This document shows positions 11,817 through 23,286 of a DNA stretch of 64,000 nt, piece by piece. Origin of the DNA: Rotaria macrura (Eukaryota > Rotifera > Eurotatoria > Philodinida > Philodinidae); contig OENT01000009.1 in assembly GCA_900239685.1 (NCBI GenBank), forward strand, positions 311,527 through 375,526. The letters run 5' to 3'. Position numbers and translations under genes: made by a program. The notes beneath the pieces are model-generated. The model was not told the origin of the DNA, ran no database searches, and saw only the letters and a list, made by a program, of their open reading frames with translations. Each line of letters begins with the position of its first letter. The first letter of the stretch is position 1.

Positions 11817-12252
11817 TATAAAGTTAATCACTAGATTCTTGAAGCTGTTACTCATTGAGTTAGTTTATTCTATTCAACAACACTGTTCTGTACTCAAAAC
11901 ATCAAAAAGATATGGATGATGACAAAAATGAAGAGGAAAATCGAATTGGTCAGCATCGAAGTTTATTGAATCTACTTACTTGGCTGAGTTAATCAAGCGA
12001 GGCGTCAATTCGACAGTCGTTCATTCAAGAACTTAGTTCTGATGATACAATTTATTTACTTATTTTTCAAAAAAGTTAATTGTGCCATTCCTGTTCCTTT
12101 TTTGTGGATTATTCATTTCTTTTGGTCTTTTCTTACTTTTGAGTGTTTTAGCTTTTTATTTGAACAAATATGTTCAAAATCTATACAAATTATTTATCGT
12201 TTTTCACAGCACTGAACAAAAAAGAATGCATACACCTCCTTTTACTCTGTTT
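11817..12252. other. Short intergenic stretch, no gene seen
   Basis: AT-rich sequence between two mobile elements. The only open frame (about 12082-12264) encodes a hydrophobic run without family features or a convincing start context. Confidence 0.4.
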
Positions 12253-12400
12253 CCATGTGAATGAATCCTATCGGATTTGACAGGATCTGACTAAATACTA
12301 TGGGAATCCTGGTTGTGGATCTACTAACAGAGCCAACGGAAGAAACCTTTTTTCTTATTTGTGTACGAATTAGCATGTTATCTCAAAAGTAGAATTCAAC
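12253..12400. mobile_element. Truncated GGATCC-type CCCAGG element, inverted
   Basis: From CCATGTGAATGAATCC to about 12400 the sequence matches the reverse complement of the right end of the element at 10174-10814, including the block TCTTATTTGTGTACGAAT. The left terminus is a one-base variant of CCCAGGTGAATGAATCC. The other end is missing, so this is a one-ended fragment. Confidence 0.65.
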
Positions 12401-13272
12401 CAAGTCCAAAACCATGGGTCCGATTTCTTCTTGATCCGAAAAAGTTTCGATGGAAGACACTCATTCGCTCTACTTTCACTCTTTTAGATTAAACAACATT
12501 TTAGTTACTGACGCCTTCGTATTCATCAATATGTCAATATCGTCTTCGTTTGAAATACATTGATCTCCTTAGAATTCAGTTTGATAAACATATATTCCTT
12601 CTCGATTACGGAGAACATCTTGTTCCCATATTTTCCATCGCTGTCACTATTAATTTGCTTTTAATCTAAATCAGTTAGTAATAATAGTAAGCAGGCTTTT
12701 TGCTTCTTTTAGAAATGTATCTTTCTCTAAAGTTATTTTTTATATTTCTTCAGATGATGATTGTACGAATATTTGACTGTAAGCTATCCATTCTATTCAT
12801 AAGGAACGTTGAAAATTTTCTCTTACATCCCATGAAAGAAAATCTTCGCTCTTGAATCTCATCTAACATAAAACCTAGATCATTGAGAATTTGTAAGCAC
12901 ATATCCCACAAGTTATCTAAGTAATTTTCATCGCCTGTGCTCTTTATTGTATGATCACAAATCGAATAATCATTAAGAATATCTAGTTTTTACCGTGAGC
13001 TTCACAATCCAAAAGACTCTATATTAATAGGGTGTAGCTGTTGATTTAAAGTTAACCTTGATATGAATCGAATAGATTTTACACACCATTGCCTTGGTAC
13101 ATCTATGCCTACATCCACCCAAATGTACACATATTCCCTCTCAACACATCGACAAACAAAAATCGTATTGCTACTTCAAAATTTAAAGAAAATGATTGTC
13201 AGTTGTATCTTCGTACAGCAATTTAATTGCTTTATTTCGTTCTATAACTCTACAAGTACATATCTTGATCGA
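12401..13272. other. Intergenic, no gene seen
   Basis: AT-rich sequence leading up to the left arm of the inverted duplication. No frame with family character is open, and I see no repeat. Confidence 0.4.
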
Positions 13273-13716
13273 TAGGAAGGACATGATGCACTTTAAAATT
13301 TTATTGAAAAGAATAAAGCAAGTTATTGAACAGAACAGTGTGATGCTTAAAATTAAAAGCAGACCCAAATTTGTTAAAGATGTCAATGATTCGATACATA
13401 ATCGTGAGATAAATATTATTTTCACTGTAGAACCTATTTTTAAGAGACTCAGTGAGAAACCAAACATCGATATTTAACAAAGATTTCATGATACAAATGC
13501 AGATTCAGATGAAGTTAAATTTTTAATAATCAATTTATATGTTAATATTCACAGTAATTCTTACGATACAATGCTAAGAATGTGTACAGTAATTAAAGAT
13601 AATTAGTAAAGTTTGTACTAAAAATTGCTGTTATTGAATAAATTTTATGGATGATACGATTATTATCAGACACATTTTTTTTGTGAAATAATCCATTCTG
13701 TGGATTATTTCAATAA

Positions 13717-14091
13717 CTAAAAATTGCATGACACATTGGAAGATTTACGAACAAGAGACAATGCTTTTATATACGATCGTTTTTCTTCATCATCGATAAT
13801 CGATCGATGTAAACACGATTCAAGACGATAAAAGAATTGTTTGGTCATTGGATTTGTCAATTTTTGATTTTCATTGTCTCTCAGTTGTATCCATGTAAAT
13901 TTTTCTTTGTCTGATGAAACAAGTATTAAAAGACTAACTTCAATAAGACGAGCAAGACTTTGGACAGATTCATTCAATGTTGATAAACGTTCTTCAGTGA
14001 GACATGCTCGTTGTTCGATAAGATCACATTGTGCTGTGCCACGACGAAGACGTTCGGTAAGACGATCGATTTTAATTCTGAATTCGGTCAT
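13717..14091 (-). CDS. Small coiled-coil-like hypothetical protein, copy 1
   Basis: A single-exon ORF of 124 residues, charged and helical in character, with heptad-like spacing in the first 60 residues (starting MTEFRIKIDRLTERLRRG). No signal peptide or membrane segment, and I do not recognise the family. The copy at 30922-31296 differs by one residue (Asp to Glu near residue 103, a single base). A TATAAAA motif lies about 25 bases upstream of the ATG in both copies. That is very close for a TATA box and could mean a near-zero leader or trans-splicing. Conservation of the ORF argues for a gene, although the flanks are equally conserved, so purifying selection is not proven. Confidence 0.55.
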   Translation of the reverse strand: MTEFRIKIDRLTERLRRGTAQCDLIEQRACLTEERLSTLNESVQSLARLIEVSLLILVSSDKEKFTWIQLRDNENQKLTNPMTKQFFYRLESCLHRSIIDDEEKRSYIKALSLVRKSSNVSCNF

Positions 14092-14239
14092 TGTATGATG
14101 ATTAGTGCGTTTTTATAAATGAATAATGTGTTGTTGTCTTTGGTATAGTGGATTTGATGCACTCTATCTGATCAGAGAAGAACGAAGTCAATGGTAAGAT
14201 CATGCAATACGACGATAGTCGTAGCTGTTGTTGTGCGAT

Positions 14240-14310
14240 GAAGAAAAAAACGGAATAGAACGGAAAAAAGATGGACAGCTTGCTGTCAATCTCTATTCCG
14301 CTTTTTCTTC
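14240..14310. other. Upstream hairpin, copy 1
   Basis: An inverted repeat pairs GAAGAAAAA...CGGAATAGA with TCTATTCCG...TTTTCTTC, with an inner palindrome GACAGCTTGCTGTC at 14274-14287. It lies about 150 bp upstream of the ORF start and is kept unchanged in the other duplication arm. It could be a regulatory stem or a small foldback insertion that predates the duplication. Confidence 0.5.
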
Positions 14311-14560
14311 TCTCTAGGAAACATCACCATCAAGCAAAATGACATGCAGATTGTATTTGTAGTAGTGCGTAGGCGAGGAAATATGATTAGATCAATCAAT
14401 AGACGCAGCACATAGACAAATTAGTTGAACTGGAGCAATTTCGGAGTGATGGACAGAGAAAAGAAAAAATGTCTTCATTTATTTGAAAGACTTGCTCTAT
14501 ATATATATATGTATATATGTACGAATTTATTTATATGACTCTTTCTTTTCTCTATGTTAT

Positions 14561-15609
14561 GCATGCGGATAAGTAAATGTAAAAATCTCTCGTTTCTTCT
14601 CTTTCTCTTGTTCTGTAAATGATATGAAATAAATATATCTTACATAATATAGTGTTATGCGTGTCCTTCATTTTTTGAGAGATATGAAATATTCGATCAC
14701 AAGATCAGAATAAATATTTTGCTTCATACCTCGTTGAATAGATTAAACCAAATCGTGTGTGCCTGTTTTGCCTCGTTGATATATTGCTACGAATACAACG
14801 ATTAGGATGGAGCTATTCTGACTGATTAGATTCATTTGTTTTACATGTACTGTTACAAAAGTTTTGTTCATTTTATTGATATATTCAGTTTTTCTCTTTT
14901 TCTTCAAAGATTAATAATGTCGCTTCAATAATATTAAGCCTTGCACGTTACGTAATGGTACACAGTATGAGCTATGTATGTTTTTGTTGATTCATGTCAC
15001 TCGCATCTTTAATTTTCTATTGTGATAGTTGGCTACAAAAGTGAATAATAAGTAGCTAATTTTGCATATTAATGAATCCATCTTGTATGCATTCAACGAT
15101 TGATTTTTCTATCATATAGAAACGTGTTATGAAACATTAATTGTACGGTATGAAATATTTATGATAAAGATTCGAAGTTATATCCAATCAACGCTATTGT
15201 TATGTACAGGACATCCATAAATATCATTCTTCGTGGTCATTCATAAATCATCATATTATAAGAAGATTAATAGGGATTTACGTGTTGCTTTTATCCGCAG
15301 TATACCCTTTTAATGAAATGTCTAATAAAATTACTTGACCTATTTATTGTATGTCATTGAATTGATTATTAAAATATGATCTTATATGATAAAGAGATGC
15401 TTTCTTTATCAATCATGTAAAACTACTATCAATTTTAAAAGTTTTATGTTTGTTTTTATTTTAGAAGTTCGATATTGTCCTCATGTAGTCAATGTAGAAG
15501 AATATTGTTTCAAGAAGAATAGATACCATGATAAATCTGTGATGAATTTTAATCCATAATTCAATTATCAACAGTCAATAATTACAAAAAAGGCGACTAC
15601 GAAATTCGA
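14561..15609. other. Intergenic, no gene seen
   Basis: AT-rich sequence between the duplication arm and the 3' end of the RtcB-type gene. No long frame or recognisable repeat is present. Confidence 0.45.
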
Positions 15610-17583
15610 TCAAGTTTTCTTTTTCATTTTCTTTGAATATCGTACATTACTTTCTGATATGCCTTTGACATTAATAAGTGGTTTAAGGCGATGAACGATT
15701 TTCACTAATGATTGTTGATTAGTCATAACTGTGGTTAAATCCTAAAAAGGATGAACAATGATGTTAATCGCTAATATTTTCATTCTTTGTTTACTTTATA
15801 TGCTTGAGGTGCTTCATCTCGCAACGCCGTATCAGTGTCACTGACAATACCTTCCATAGCTTGCTCAAATGCTTGTTGAGAAATATTTTTCATTGCCTTC
15901 AAGAAAGAGAAATGGAAAAAAATACACTTCGAAGAAGCGATTATCTTCTCGATCATTCATAAAAGAGACTAACGATTGATCTCGACATTATTCTTCCAGC
16001 ACCATGGGAGCATGAATAAAATGATAAAGGATTTCCCAAACCTTCGACAATAAATGAGCCAGTACCCATCGAACCAGGAATAATACCTAATTGACCTTTT
16101 CGAGCACTTGTTGCGCCTTTTCTTGTTATCCAAACTTTTTCTTCATGATAATTATCAAGAGAAACATTTTCTTGCTGACAATAATTATGATGAATATTAA
16201 CCATACGCTTAAGTTCTGCGTCATATCCCGTCACTGTTCTAACTATTGAACAAAGTTCATCCAGCATGATTCTACGATTTTGTTCAGCATAATTTAAACA
16301 CCATTGCATATCCAATAGATAGTCTTGACCTTCTGGTGAATGGATATCGAGATATTTTAATTCATTAATAATTGGTAAATGATATTTTGACATTTGACTA
16401 CCAGCTATACCATGATAGTAATCACATGTTTCTTTACCTATTCGCCGTGAACCACTAAAAATATGATTATCGTCTTACTTTTCTGAAATATGATCCAGGA
16501 GAAAATTTGAACAATAGAACATGAACTTTAGATTATCCTCGTAGTAAAATGTCTCCTTCATTGTAGACTATGAAAGAAATTCTTGACAAAAGATCAGAAG
16601 CCCTATTTCAAGAATGTCCTGTTGTACTCTTCTAATTATATGAACTATTTAGTCAATCGTCTTTCTAAAGGATTAAGTAGAAGAAAGAATGCAGAGTAAA
16701 CTTGTTTCAATAGAATCATCTGTGCGGGCGTGTGATTAATATTATCAATAATATTATATAATTTACAAGTTTATATCGTAGACATTTTCCGAATAGCTGT
16801 TTTTGTCTTCCGTAAAACATCATTACCTATGTAACATAACCCACACTTGTTCATTTTCATCATACAGTATTTCAAGAAAATGATTTCCTGAACCAAGTGT
16901 ACCCAACTAGCAAATGACAAACGAATAGTTTTCAAAAATGTGATGGATCTTAAAATATGACTAATATTACTTGTTTTTTTGTTACATCACATATTTGATT
17001 TTTTAAATAATTTGTACATCTACCTAAATTATGAATTATTCGATCAGATTTTCTATGTGCTTTAACTCGTGCATCAAATCCAGTTGGTATAGCTGTTTTA
17101 ATTTTTTGTTGGATTTCTTTTTTCCATCTTTCGTTTAAATTATTCACTTTTAGACCATCAATAGGTGTTGCTATCATTCCACAGCCAATATCAGCACCAA
17201 CAGCATATGGACTGACATGAGTCAGAGAAGCAAATACACTTCCAATAGTAGCACCAACACCTCAAAGAAAAAAAAACCTTCGTGAGAATTTCGATTCAGT
17301 CCGTCTTACCGACATGAACATCGGCCATAGCAGCAACAAATCCCTTAGCGATTCCACTTTCAGCTAAAACAGTTAATTGCTTTAATGCTTGAGGTTCAAC
17401 TTCACGTGTATAGAGATGAATCGGTACACCTGCTGTTGGTAAAACTATAGGCAAAGGTTTCGCCGAATCAATTATGGTACAAGGGGCTCTATTGACATTT
17501 AGATTTGCTTCTTTAGTGAGATTTGAAAAATAACGATGATGAGTCAAACGAGAAAATGATCCGCAAATGTAACGAATCAACAT
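15610..17583 (-). CDS. rtcB-like: RtcB-type RNA ligase, bacterial-like, with a mitochondrial-like leader
   Basis: Six exons join in frame: 17310-17583, 16971-17260, 16827-16906, 15974-16454, 15795-15896 and 15610-15741, giving 452 residues. RtcB joins RNA 2',3'-cyclic phosphate (or 3'-phosphate) ends to 5'-OH ends with GTP and Mn. Visible motifs are DVHVG near residue 88; GADIGCG (metal ligands Asp115 and Cys118); LGSGNHFLE (His197); LHSGSR (His214); HNYC; KGATSA; GIIPGSMG; and SCSHGAGR with the guanylylated His at about 365. All key residues are present. Sequence style and length match bacterial RtcB rather than the animal HSPC117 tRNA ligase. The first 25 residues are basic and lack acids (MLIRYICGSFSRLTHHRYFS), as in a mitochondrial presequence; targeting is inferred. 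Confidence 0.9.
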
Positions 17584-17726
17584 CTTGTTCTAGAGTATAA
17601 TGACGTAGAATTTATTATTTTTATTTACATGCTGTGGTTCACTAGTAGAATGATTTATAAAACACTTGTATTATTACATAAGATATAAAATTTAAAAAAA
17701 AACAAGTTCATCAAAATGCATTGTGA

Positions 17727-18359
17727 TCACTTTTCTTCATCTTCCTTTTCAATATTTTCATCGTTTTCCAAATATTTCTTATATAATGCATCAATTTGAG
17801 CTTCATCGTCTTCTTCATTTTCATCAAATGTTGGTGATACATTAGGACTATCCTCTTGGCTTTGTTCTTTATCTAATGTTGCGGGATTGTTATCATCACC
17901 TAATGTAACCAACTGTTCAATATCCTGTTCATCATCATGTTCTTCTGCCATCTGTCCATCGATTTTCTCTTCTAGTTCTAGTTCATCATCCTGCTCGTCT
18001 GGCACCGGTTGGTATTTTTTTTCTCCGTCTACGTGTTCACCATCATCTGATGTACATTCATCAACTTCCATATCGAGTGTTTGAATAAATGATTTATAAA
18101 ACGAACATTGATGTTTTCGTTCGTATAAAGAAAACGTACATTTAATATTGAGACCATTGACAATTTGTGTTTTACACATATGATCAGATACTTTTGATCG
18201 AATATCGTTATTAACTTTACGGCCATATATATGAGAAAGTGCTTTATTCAAACAATCTTGTTTGAGAGATTCATCGTCGGATGTACTCCAACCACCGAGT
18301 AAACGTTCACAATGGCAATAGGTTGATAATAGGATCAAGATTATGGTAGCAGATTTCAT
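17727..18359 (-). CDS. Secreted cystatin-like protein with a long acidic tail
   Basis: I choose the internal Met at 18359. It opens a good signal peptide (MKSATIILILLSTYCHC), and the preceding sequence reads like a 5' UTR intron acceptor (TTTTTTCAATTATAG). An upstream in-frame Met exists at 18413. The mature part begins with LLGGWS. It contains QIVNG (about residue 70 of the precursor), matching the cystatin papain-binding pattern QxVxG, followed by cysteine-containing strands (KCTF, HQCSF). The last about 115 residues are dominated by Glu and Asp with Gln and Pro, unusual for a type-2 cystatin. Role: probable inhibitor of C1 cysteine peptidases. The fold call rests on motifs only. Confidence 0.65.
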   Translation of the reverse strand: MKSATIILILLSTYCHCERLLGGWSTSDDESLKQDCLNKALSHIYGRKVNNDIRSKVSDHMCKTQIVNGLNIKCTFSLYERKHQCSFYKSFIQTLDMEVDECTSDDGEHVDGEKKYQPVPDEQDDELELEEKIDGQMAEEHDDEQDIEQLVTLGDDNNPATLDKEQSQEDSPNVSPTFDENEEDDEAQIDALYKKYLENDENIEKEDEEK

Positions 18360-20780
18360 TTTATCTATAATTGAAAAAATCCTATGTGAAGAAAACATTG
18401 TAATAAGAGACAAAAGATAAAGATATATATAGTTTCATGAAAAAGACAGAGAAAAGTAATAACAGATGGCACAACAAGCATTCATCACGTTAACTATTTC
18501 GATTCAATGAAAAGAATTATCGTTTCTGTAGCGACTGATCATAGAAGAGATGAGAAATATTTTTACTAAATTACTATCAAATAAGGAATGTCACATCTTA
18601 TGAAGCAATCCTGTTTAGGGATACATTCTTCTGCATTACAATACGACGAAAATACGATAAAATTCTTATCAATATTTGTATTTATAAAATAGAAGTTGAA
18701 CCAAACTAAAAAAATTATCAGCATGCATAGCAAATTTGAAAAGAACATGTTGACGATGTAGAATGTTCTATGTTAAAAACTTCTTAAATATATCAATAAT
18801 AAATTAGATTATTTTGATATTCTGATAACTTTAATGAAAGTCTAGTTAACTATTCTTGAATAAATGGGTAATTTAAGCAAAAATAAGACAAGGGCATTCA
18901 CCTTATTTTCCAAATGTAATCACGCAAATGTATTATTAATCGATTGATGATGTATCCTATTGTGTTCGATTCATATTGTTGACTTGATAATCAAAAATAT
19001 TGACAACCAAAATAAGCGTCTCTACATAATATATATATGACGTTCTTCATTTGCGTGTGTGTGTTTCATGAATAGCAGTTTTATTGGTCGATGAAAAGAT
19101 CGAATCAAGGTTTAGGATAGAATCACTATGTATAGGTTGACACAAAAGGGGGGGGGGCAAGATCCTTCTGAAACCTAGTTAAATCAGAAGAATAAAAATC
19201 TAATTAACAACAATTTTTGACATCCGATTTCAGTCATTGCCATTGAAAACGGTAAGACCATGTCTAGTCATGAACGACCTCTTGATTACGCAGCTATTCT
19301 TGTAAGTAACATCTTTCACGTCCAGAATTCCTATTTTGTGAAACATCGACACACATAATATCGAGTGAAGCTCCAAGAGTCAGAAATCCTATTGTCAAAG
19401 TTATCTTTTTTTTTCTCCGATTATCTTGATTCGCTTCTTTGCTTATCTGGTGATCTTTCGTGACTTCCAATTGATACTGAGAAGGAGAGATGCAAGTTGC
19501 ATCTCAAATATTCTATGAAAATGTATTCTTGACAACATCTCATAAGCCTTACTATTACTGATAAAGTCACATTTCAGAAGTAACTATCATTTCGCTGTCT
19601 TCTTTCCCTTAAGTTTCCTCTTCCTATTTTATATTTTCAAATGAAATAATACAGAATAGATATGTACCCTATTTATCGTAGAAAGAAGCATTTTATAGGA
19701 TTTCGTACCATATTTGGATTTCCAATCTTAATTTTTATTTAGTGACATTCTTTTTTTGTTCATCGCTTAGAAAAACAAATAATACATGTAAATTTTCGGC
19801 ATAGCCTTTCATAATTATATTGAATGAATATCAAGCATTCAAACATTTTTCATCGTGTTACTTAAACTTGGAAATTGAACGAATTCAACATTAATAGCGA
19901 ACTCTCAATCAGAAAATGAGCTAAGTAAATTAGTATGAAAACATAAAGAATAGAGATAAAGCAACGAGATATCTGCAAGAATCGTCGAAAAATGTCTTTC
20001 TTTCATCAATAATTTTAGTTATTTTCCTACTTTCGCTTTCTCTGACTTTTATTTTGGGCCAAACTCTGTGAGTCTGCGAGCGTGACGGACTTGTCTCTTG
20101 TTTCTATTTCATTAGTATATTTCAGACAATGAGACATCTTAAAACCATGTACTATCAATTGATTCAGATTGATTTTACCGAATTATTCATGTTTTCAATC
20201 TATACTGCATCAAACAGCAACATATGCTTCATTCTCCAGAAAGATTGAAAAAATTGTCTCTCATACTAATCATGAATGATTGACCTGACATTTAAATGAA
20301 TTCTGAGATGTGCAGTTGAAATCATTTCAAGAGAAAAATTGATTGTAGTATTTCATGAGCAAAAAGATTTCTAAAACCACCTTAATAATCAATTTTTTCT
20401 ATCATAACACTGCTAGTTCAGTTTCCTAAGTTCAATTCCTAAACGAAGATCTCAACTGTTGCCAATACTGAGGATCTATACTTTACCGATTGAGAAGTTG
20501 ATGGCGTACAATAATCGTACTGTGGTAAAAATACTATGAACCGAAACACATGAGAATTCAATATGTTCGAGTTCCGCGAATACAACAGAAAAGCGAAAGA
20601 ATCTATGACTTTCGTGATTTGACTTGGTGAACTTCGGAATCATACAGAATACATTATCTAGTGTTCATGGTCTTGTATCTCTCTATACTAGTTTGCTCTG
20701 TCCTAAATATTCTATTTTTCAAAGCAAGATTAAAAATGCTTTTTTAATATTGTAGTTTTTACCACTATACATTTATCTTT
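18360..20780. other. Intergenic, no gene supported
   Basis: Mostly AT-rich DNA. A TATATATA run at about 18423-18432 could serve the cystatin-like gene on the minus strand. A 10-base G run lies at 19148-19157. At 19260-19301 a short Met-initiated frame ends at a clean GTAAGT donor (MSSHERPLDYAAIL), which could be a first exon, but no partner exon was found. Confidence 0.4.
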
Positions 20781-22475
20781 TAAGTCATAAGTGAAACAAG
20801 ATAATTGTACTGATTCGATCGTACGTAGATCACGTATCATCAAACTTCTTTTGTTTTGCTCTTTCGAAAATTTTGGTAATGATCCCGAAACCGAATTCGA
20901 ATTGCTTTTTACGAATCTTCTTGTTTTTATATTTCATGATCTCAATTCTCGATTTAAATCCCTCTTCTTTCTCGTCATTCTATCGTTGATAGTAGCGACA
21001 TAAAAAAATTAGTTCATAGTATTACAAATAATTGATAACTCAGTTGACTCAATTCAGAAATTAAGCGGCATATTCAACGAATACTATCACTGATTCGTCG
21101 ACTTGCCTATTCATTGCCAATAAGATATCGGTTAACAAACGGTTCCTATTTGCCGAAATGTGCTATTGATTTTAACGTTACTAATTATTCTTTAGTAGTA
21201 ATGACTAATACAACAAATTGTAGAGATTTAACCAGAAGAGCTTGTTTCTATTTGAAAATCTCTTTCATATAAAGCTACTGCTGTTTCTAAGGATTGTTGC
21301 ACTGCATCATGACTCATTTCAGATGAATATCAATTTCATTCCAACACGATTCGTTTCCTGTTTCTTCTTCTTTGAAACTGTCAAACAATTATGAAATACC
21401 TCTTAGTGTGACTCATGAATTCGAACGCGACATCAACAAATATTTTCCTCCAATGAGGCCAAATCCCGAGAAGGACGATCTTCCAGAAGTCATTCTATTC
21501 AAGAAAAATTTTCTGTCGGACGAAGAATATCACAGCCGCACACAGAAATGATTTTCTGAATGTTCGCTGTTCATGACAACGAATTGTTTCAAGTTCTCTG
21601 TGAAACCGATACAAGTTGATCGCAATAGAGAATATTCAAATGATAAAATCACATTCACATACTCTTGCAATATCGATTGATGCAAGTTTCTCTCTCACAA
21701 CACGTCACTGATTTCAATGGCAAGATGATTGTTCAAGATCGGTAATTTTTATTGTAGGCTTCTCTGTTCTGCGAAGATGTCAAAAACAAACATAGCTCTA
21801 TTTTGAACAAGGCTACATCAATCAACTGTTGATAATGCTGTTTGACTTCTAGAAGATCTTTACAATGAACTACCGTATGATCTGTTTTCATCACTGAAAG
21901 TGCGTGAGAACTCTATCGAATTTCTCTCGGGCCCCATCGTCGTTTGAATGCTCTGATGTACGTATAGTCTCAAGAAGAACTATTTTGTTATATCAACGGT
22001 GCAGTTGAAAAACATCCATGTTCCATCAGTGTGTTTGTATCGCGATTCGTGAATCACCTATGTGTAGATTCGACAAGAATGTTTGAATCTGTTTTTCACT
22101 TTTTTCGCAACACAAGGTTGTTTCACGAACATGCTCAGCAACTTGATCAGTTAGTCAATTTGATGTATCTCATAATGAACTCTCTCAGTATGCATCACTC
22201 CTTGATGTTTTTTGGGTTGCGACCTCGTTGATACGTTGCAATACTATCGGGATTACTCTTTTTGGTAGTACATCTTCTTCCCTGTCTCTCCTTCATCACA
22301 ACTACTTTATGTACTCGAGAAGATTTCAGTCGAGTGCTCACCGCTGCACTTAATCTTGCTCGATGGCATATGAAAATTTTCCGCATTCATTGTTCAATCT
22401 CTTATCAAAAACTAATACCCATCACAGTCTTCGTCTTTTCAATATCAATTGGTATATCAGTGTCAATCAGTTAAA
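20781..22475 (+). pseudogene. Decayed coding region, family not recognised
   Basis: Several stretches read like protein but are interrupted by stops in all frames. One at about 21388-21550 includes THEFERDINKYFPPMRP and ends at a stop. Another near 21850-21945 includes EDLYNELPYDLFSSL. A third at about 22030-22470 stays in one frame across a single stop at about 22229 (VNHLCVDSTRMFESV ... REDFSRVLTAALNLARW). Base composition is less AT-rich than in the surrounding DNA, as in exons here. I cannot name the ancestor. It may be one large gene or several fragments, and some breaks could be unrecognised introns. Confidence 0.4.
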
Positions 22476-23286
22476 TTTGGACTTCTATTCTATTCTATCT
22501 TTCGCAAGTGTCTTTTCTCGAGTTGTTGTACTTGTGCATTGAATTGAGCATCATGTCTAATTCTGAATTTCTTTATGAATTCTAGCATCAAATGAATCTC
22601 TCCATCCAATGGTCCCTGCTTTCGCTACGTGAATACTCTTGTTCAGCCAAAATTAATTTGATGCCGTCGAATGTCTTTGATCCAATTCAACTTGATTAAA
22701 TTTTTTGTTCAACAAAAATGCGTATCAAACAATTTGGATATCAGTTCAGAGTGTTCAATAAATGGACAATAATGCGATGAATAATAATCACCTCATCTGC
22801 CGTAATCAACATGAAAAGTTGAAGAGAAGCAGTTTATGTGGATGAAGGTGTTGATCGGCTCTCCACTAAGCTTCCCTTTCGAATGCCGTTGTTTATATTT
22901 TCAATACTTTAGTATCTAGTTTTTCCTTCTAAGATGGATCTCTTACAAGGTAATATGTATTATCTTTTTTATTAAATGATACAAATGTTGAACATGATAG
23001 TGTATGGAAGGCAAAATTGCTTCACCCTCCATCTTAGATCCACATATTCAGTCCTCGTTTTTTTTTCGACATTTTTCGAGCACAGCACATAATACGTGAG
23101 AATCATTGTGACAAACGAAGAAGGACATGACGAAATGACTCGTCAATGAACACAAGAGAATGCTCGACAGAAAGGAAAATGACATTATGTATCCATGATA
23201 GCCCATTGTTATAAGATGAATATTTATTCTTCATCGTTCTTGCAGCCAGTAGTGAGAAAATATTCATGTATACATAAATAAGGTGA
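22476..23286. other. Intergenic, no gene seen
   Basis: AT-rich sequence without a clear frame or repeat between two decayed coding regions. Confidence 0.35.

Larger units (their letters stand above)
13273..14560. repeat. Left arm of a long inverted duplication
   Basis: This arm matches the reverse complement of 30462-31471. The match is about 99 percent from 13692 to about 14480, lower at 13273-13452 (many substitutions and a small indel), and includes the full 124-residue ORF. About 240 bp at 13452-13692 is absent from the other arm. The outer end fades in an AT microsatellite at about 14503-14520. Confidence 0.85.

Noticed and set aside
17887-18084. Serine-rich ORF opposite the cystatin-like gene
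   Set aside because: Antisense shadow of the acidic (GAA/GAT-rich) tail.
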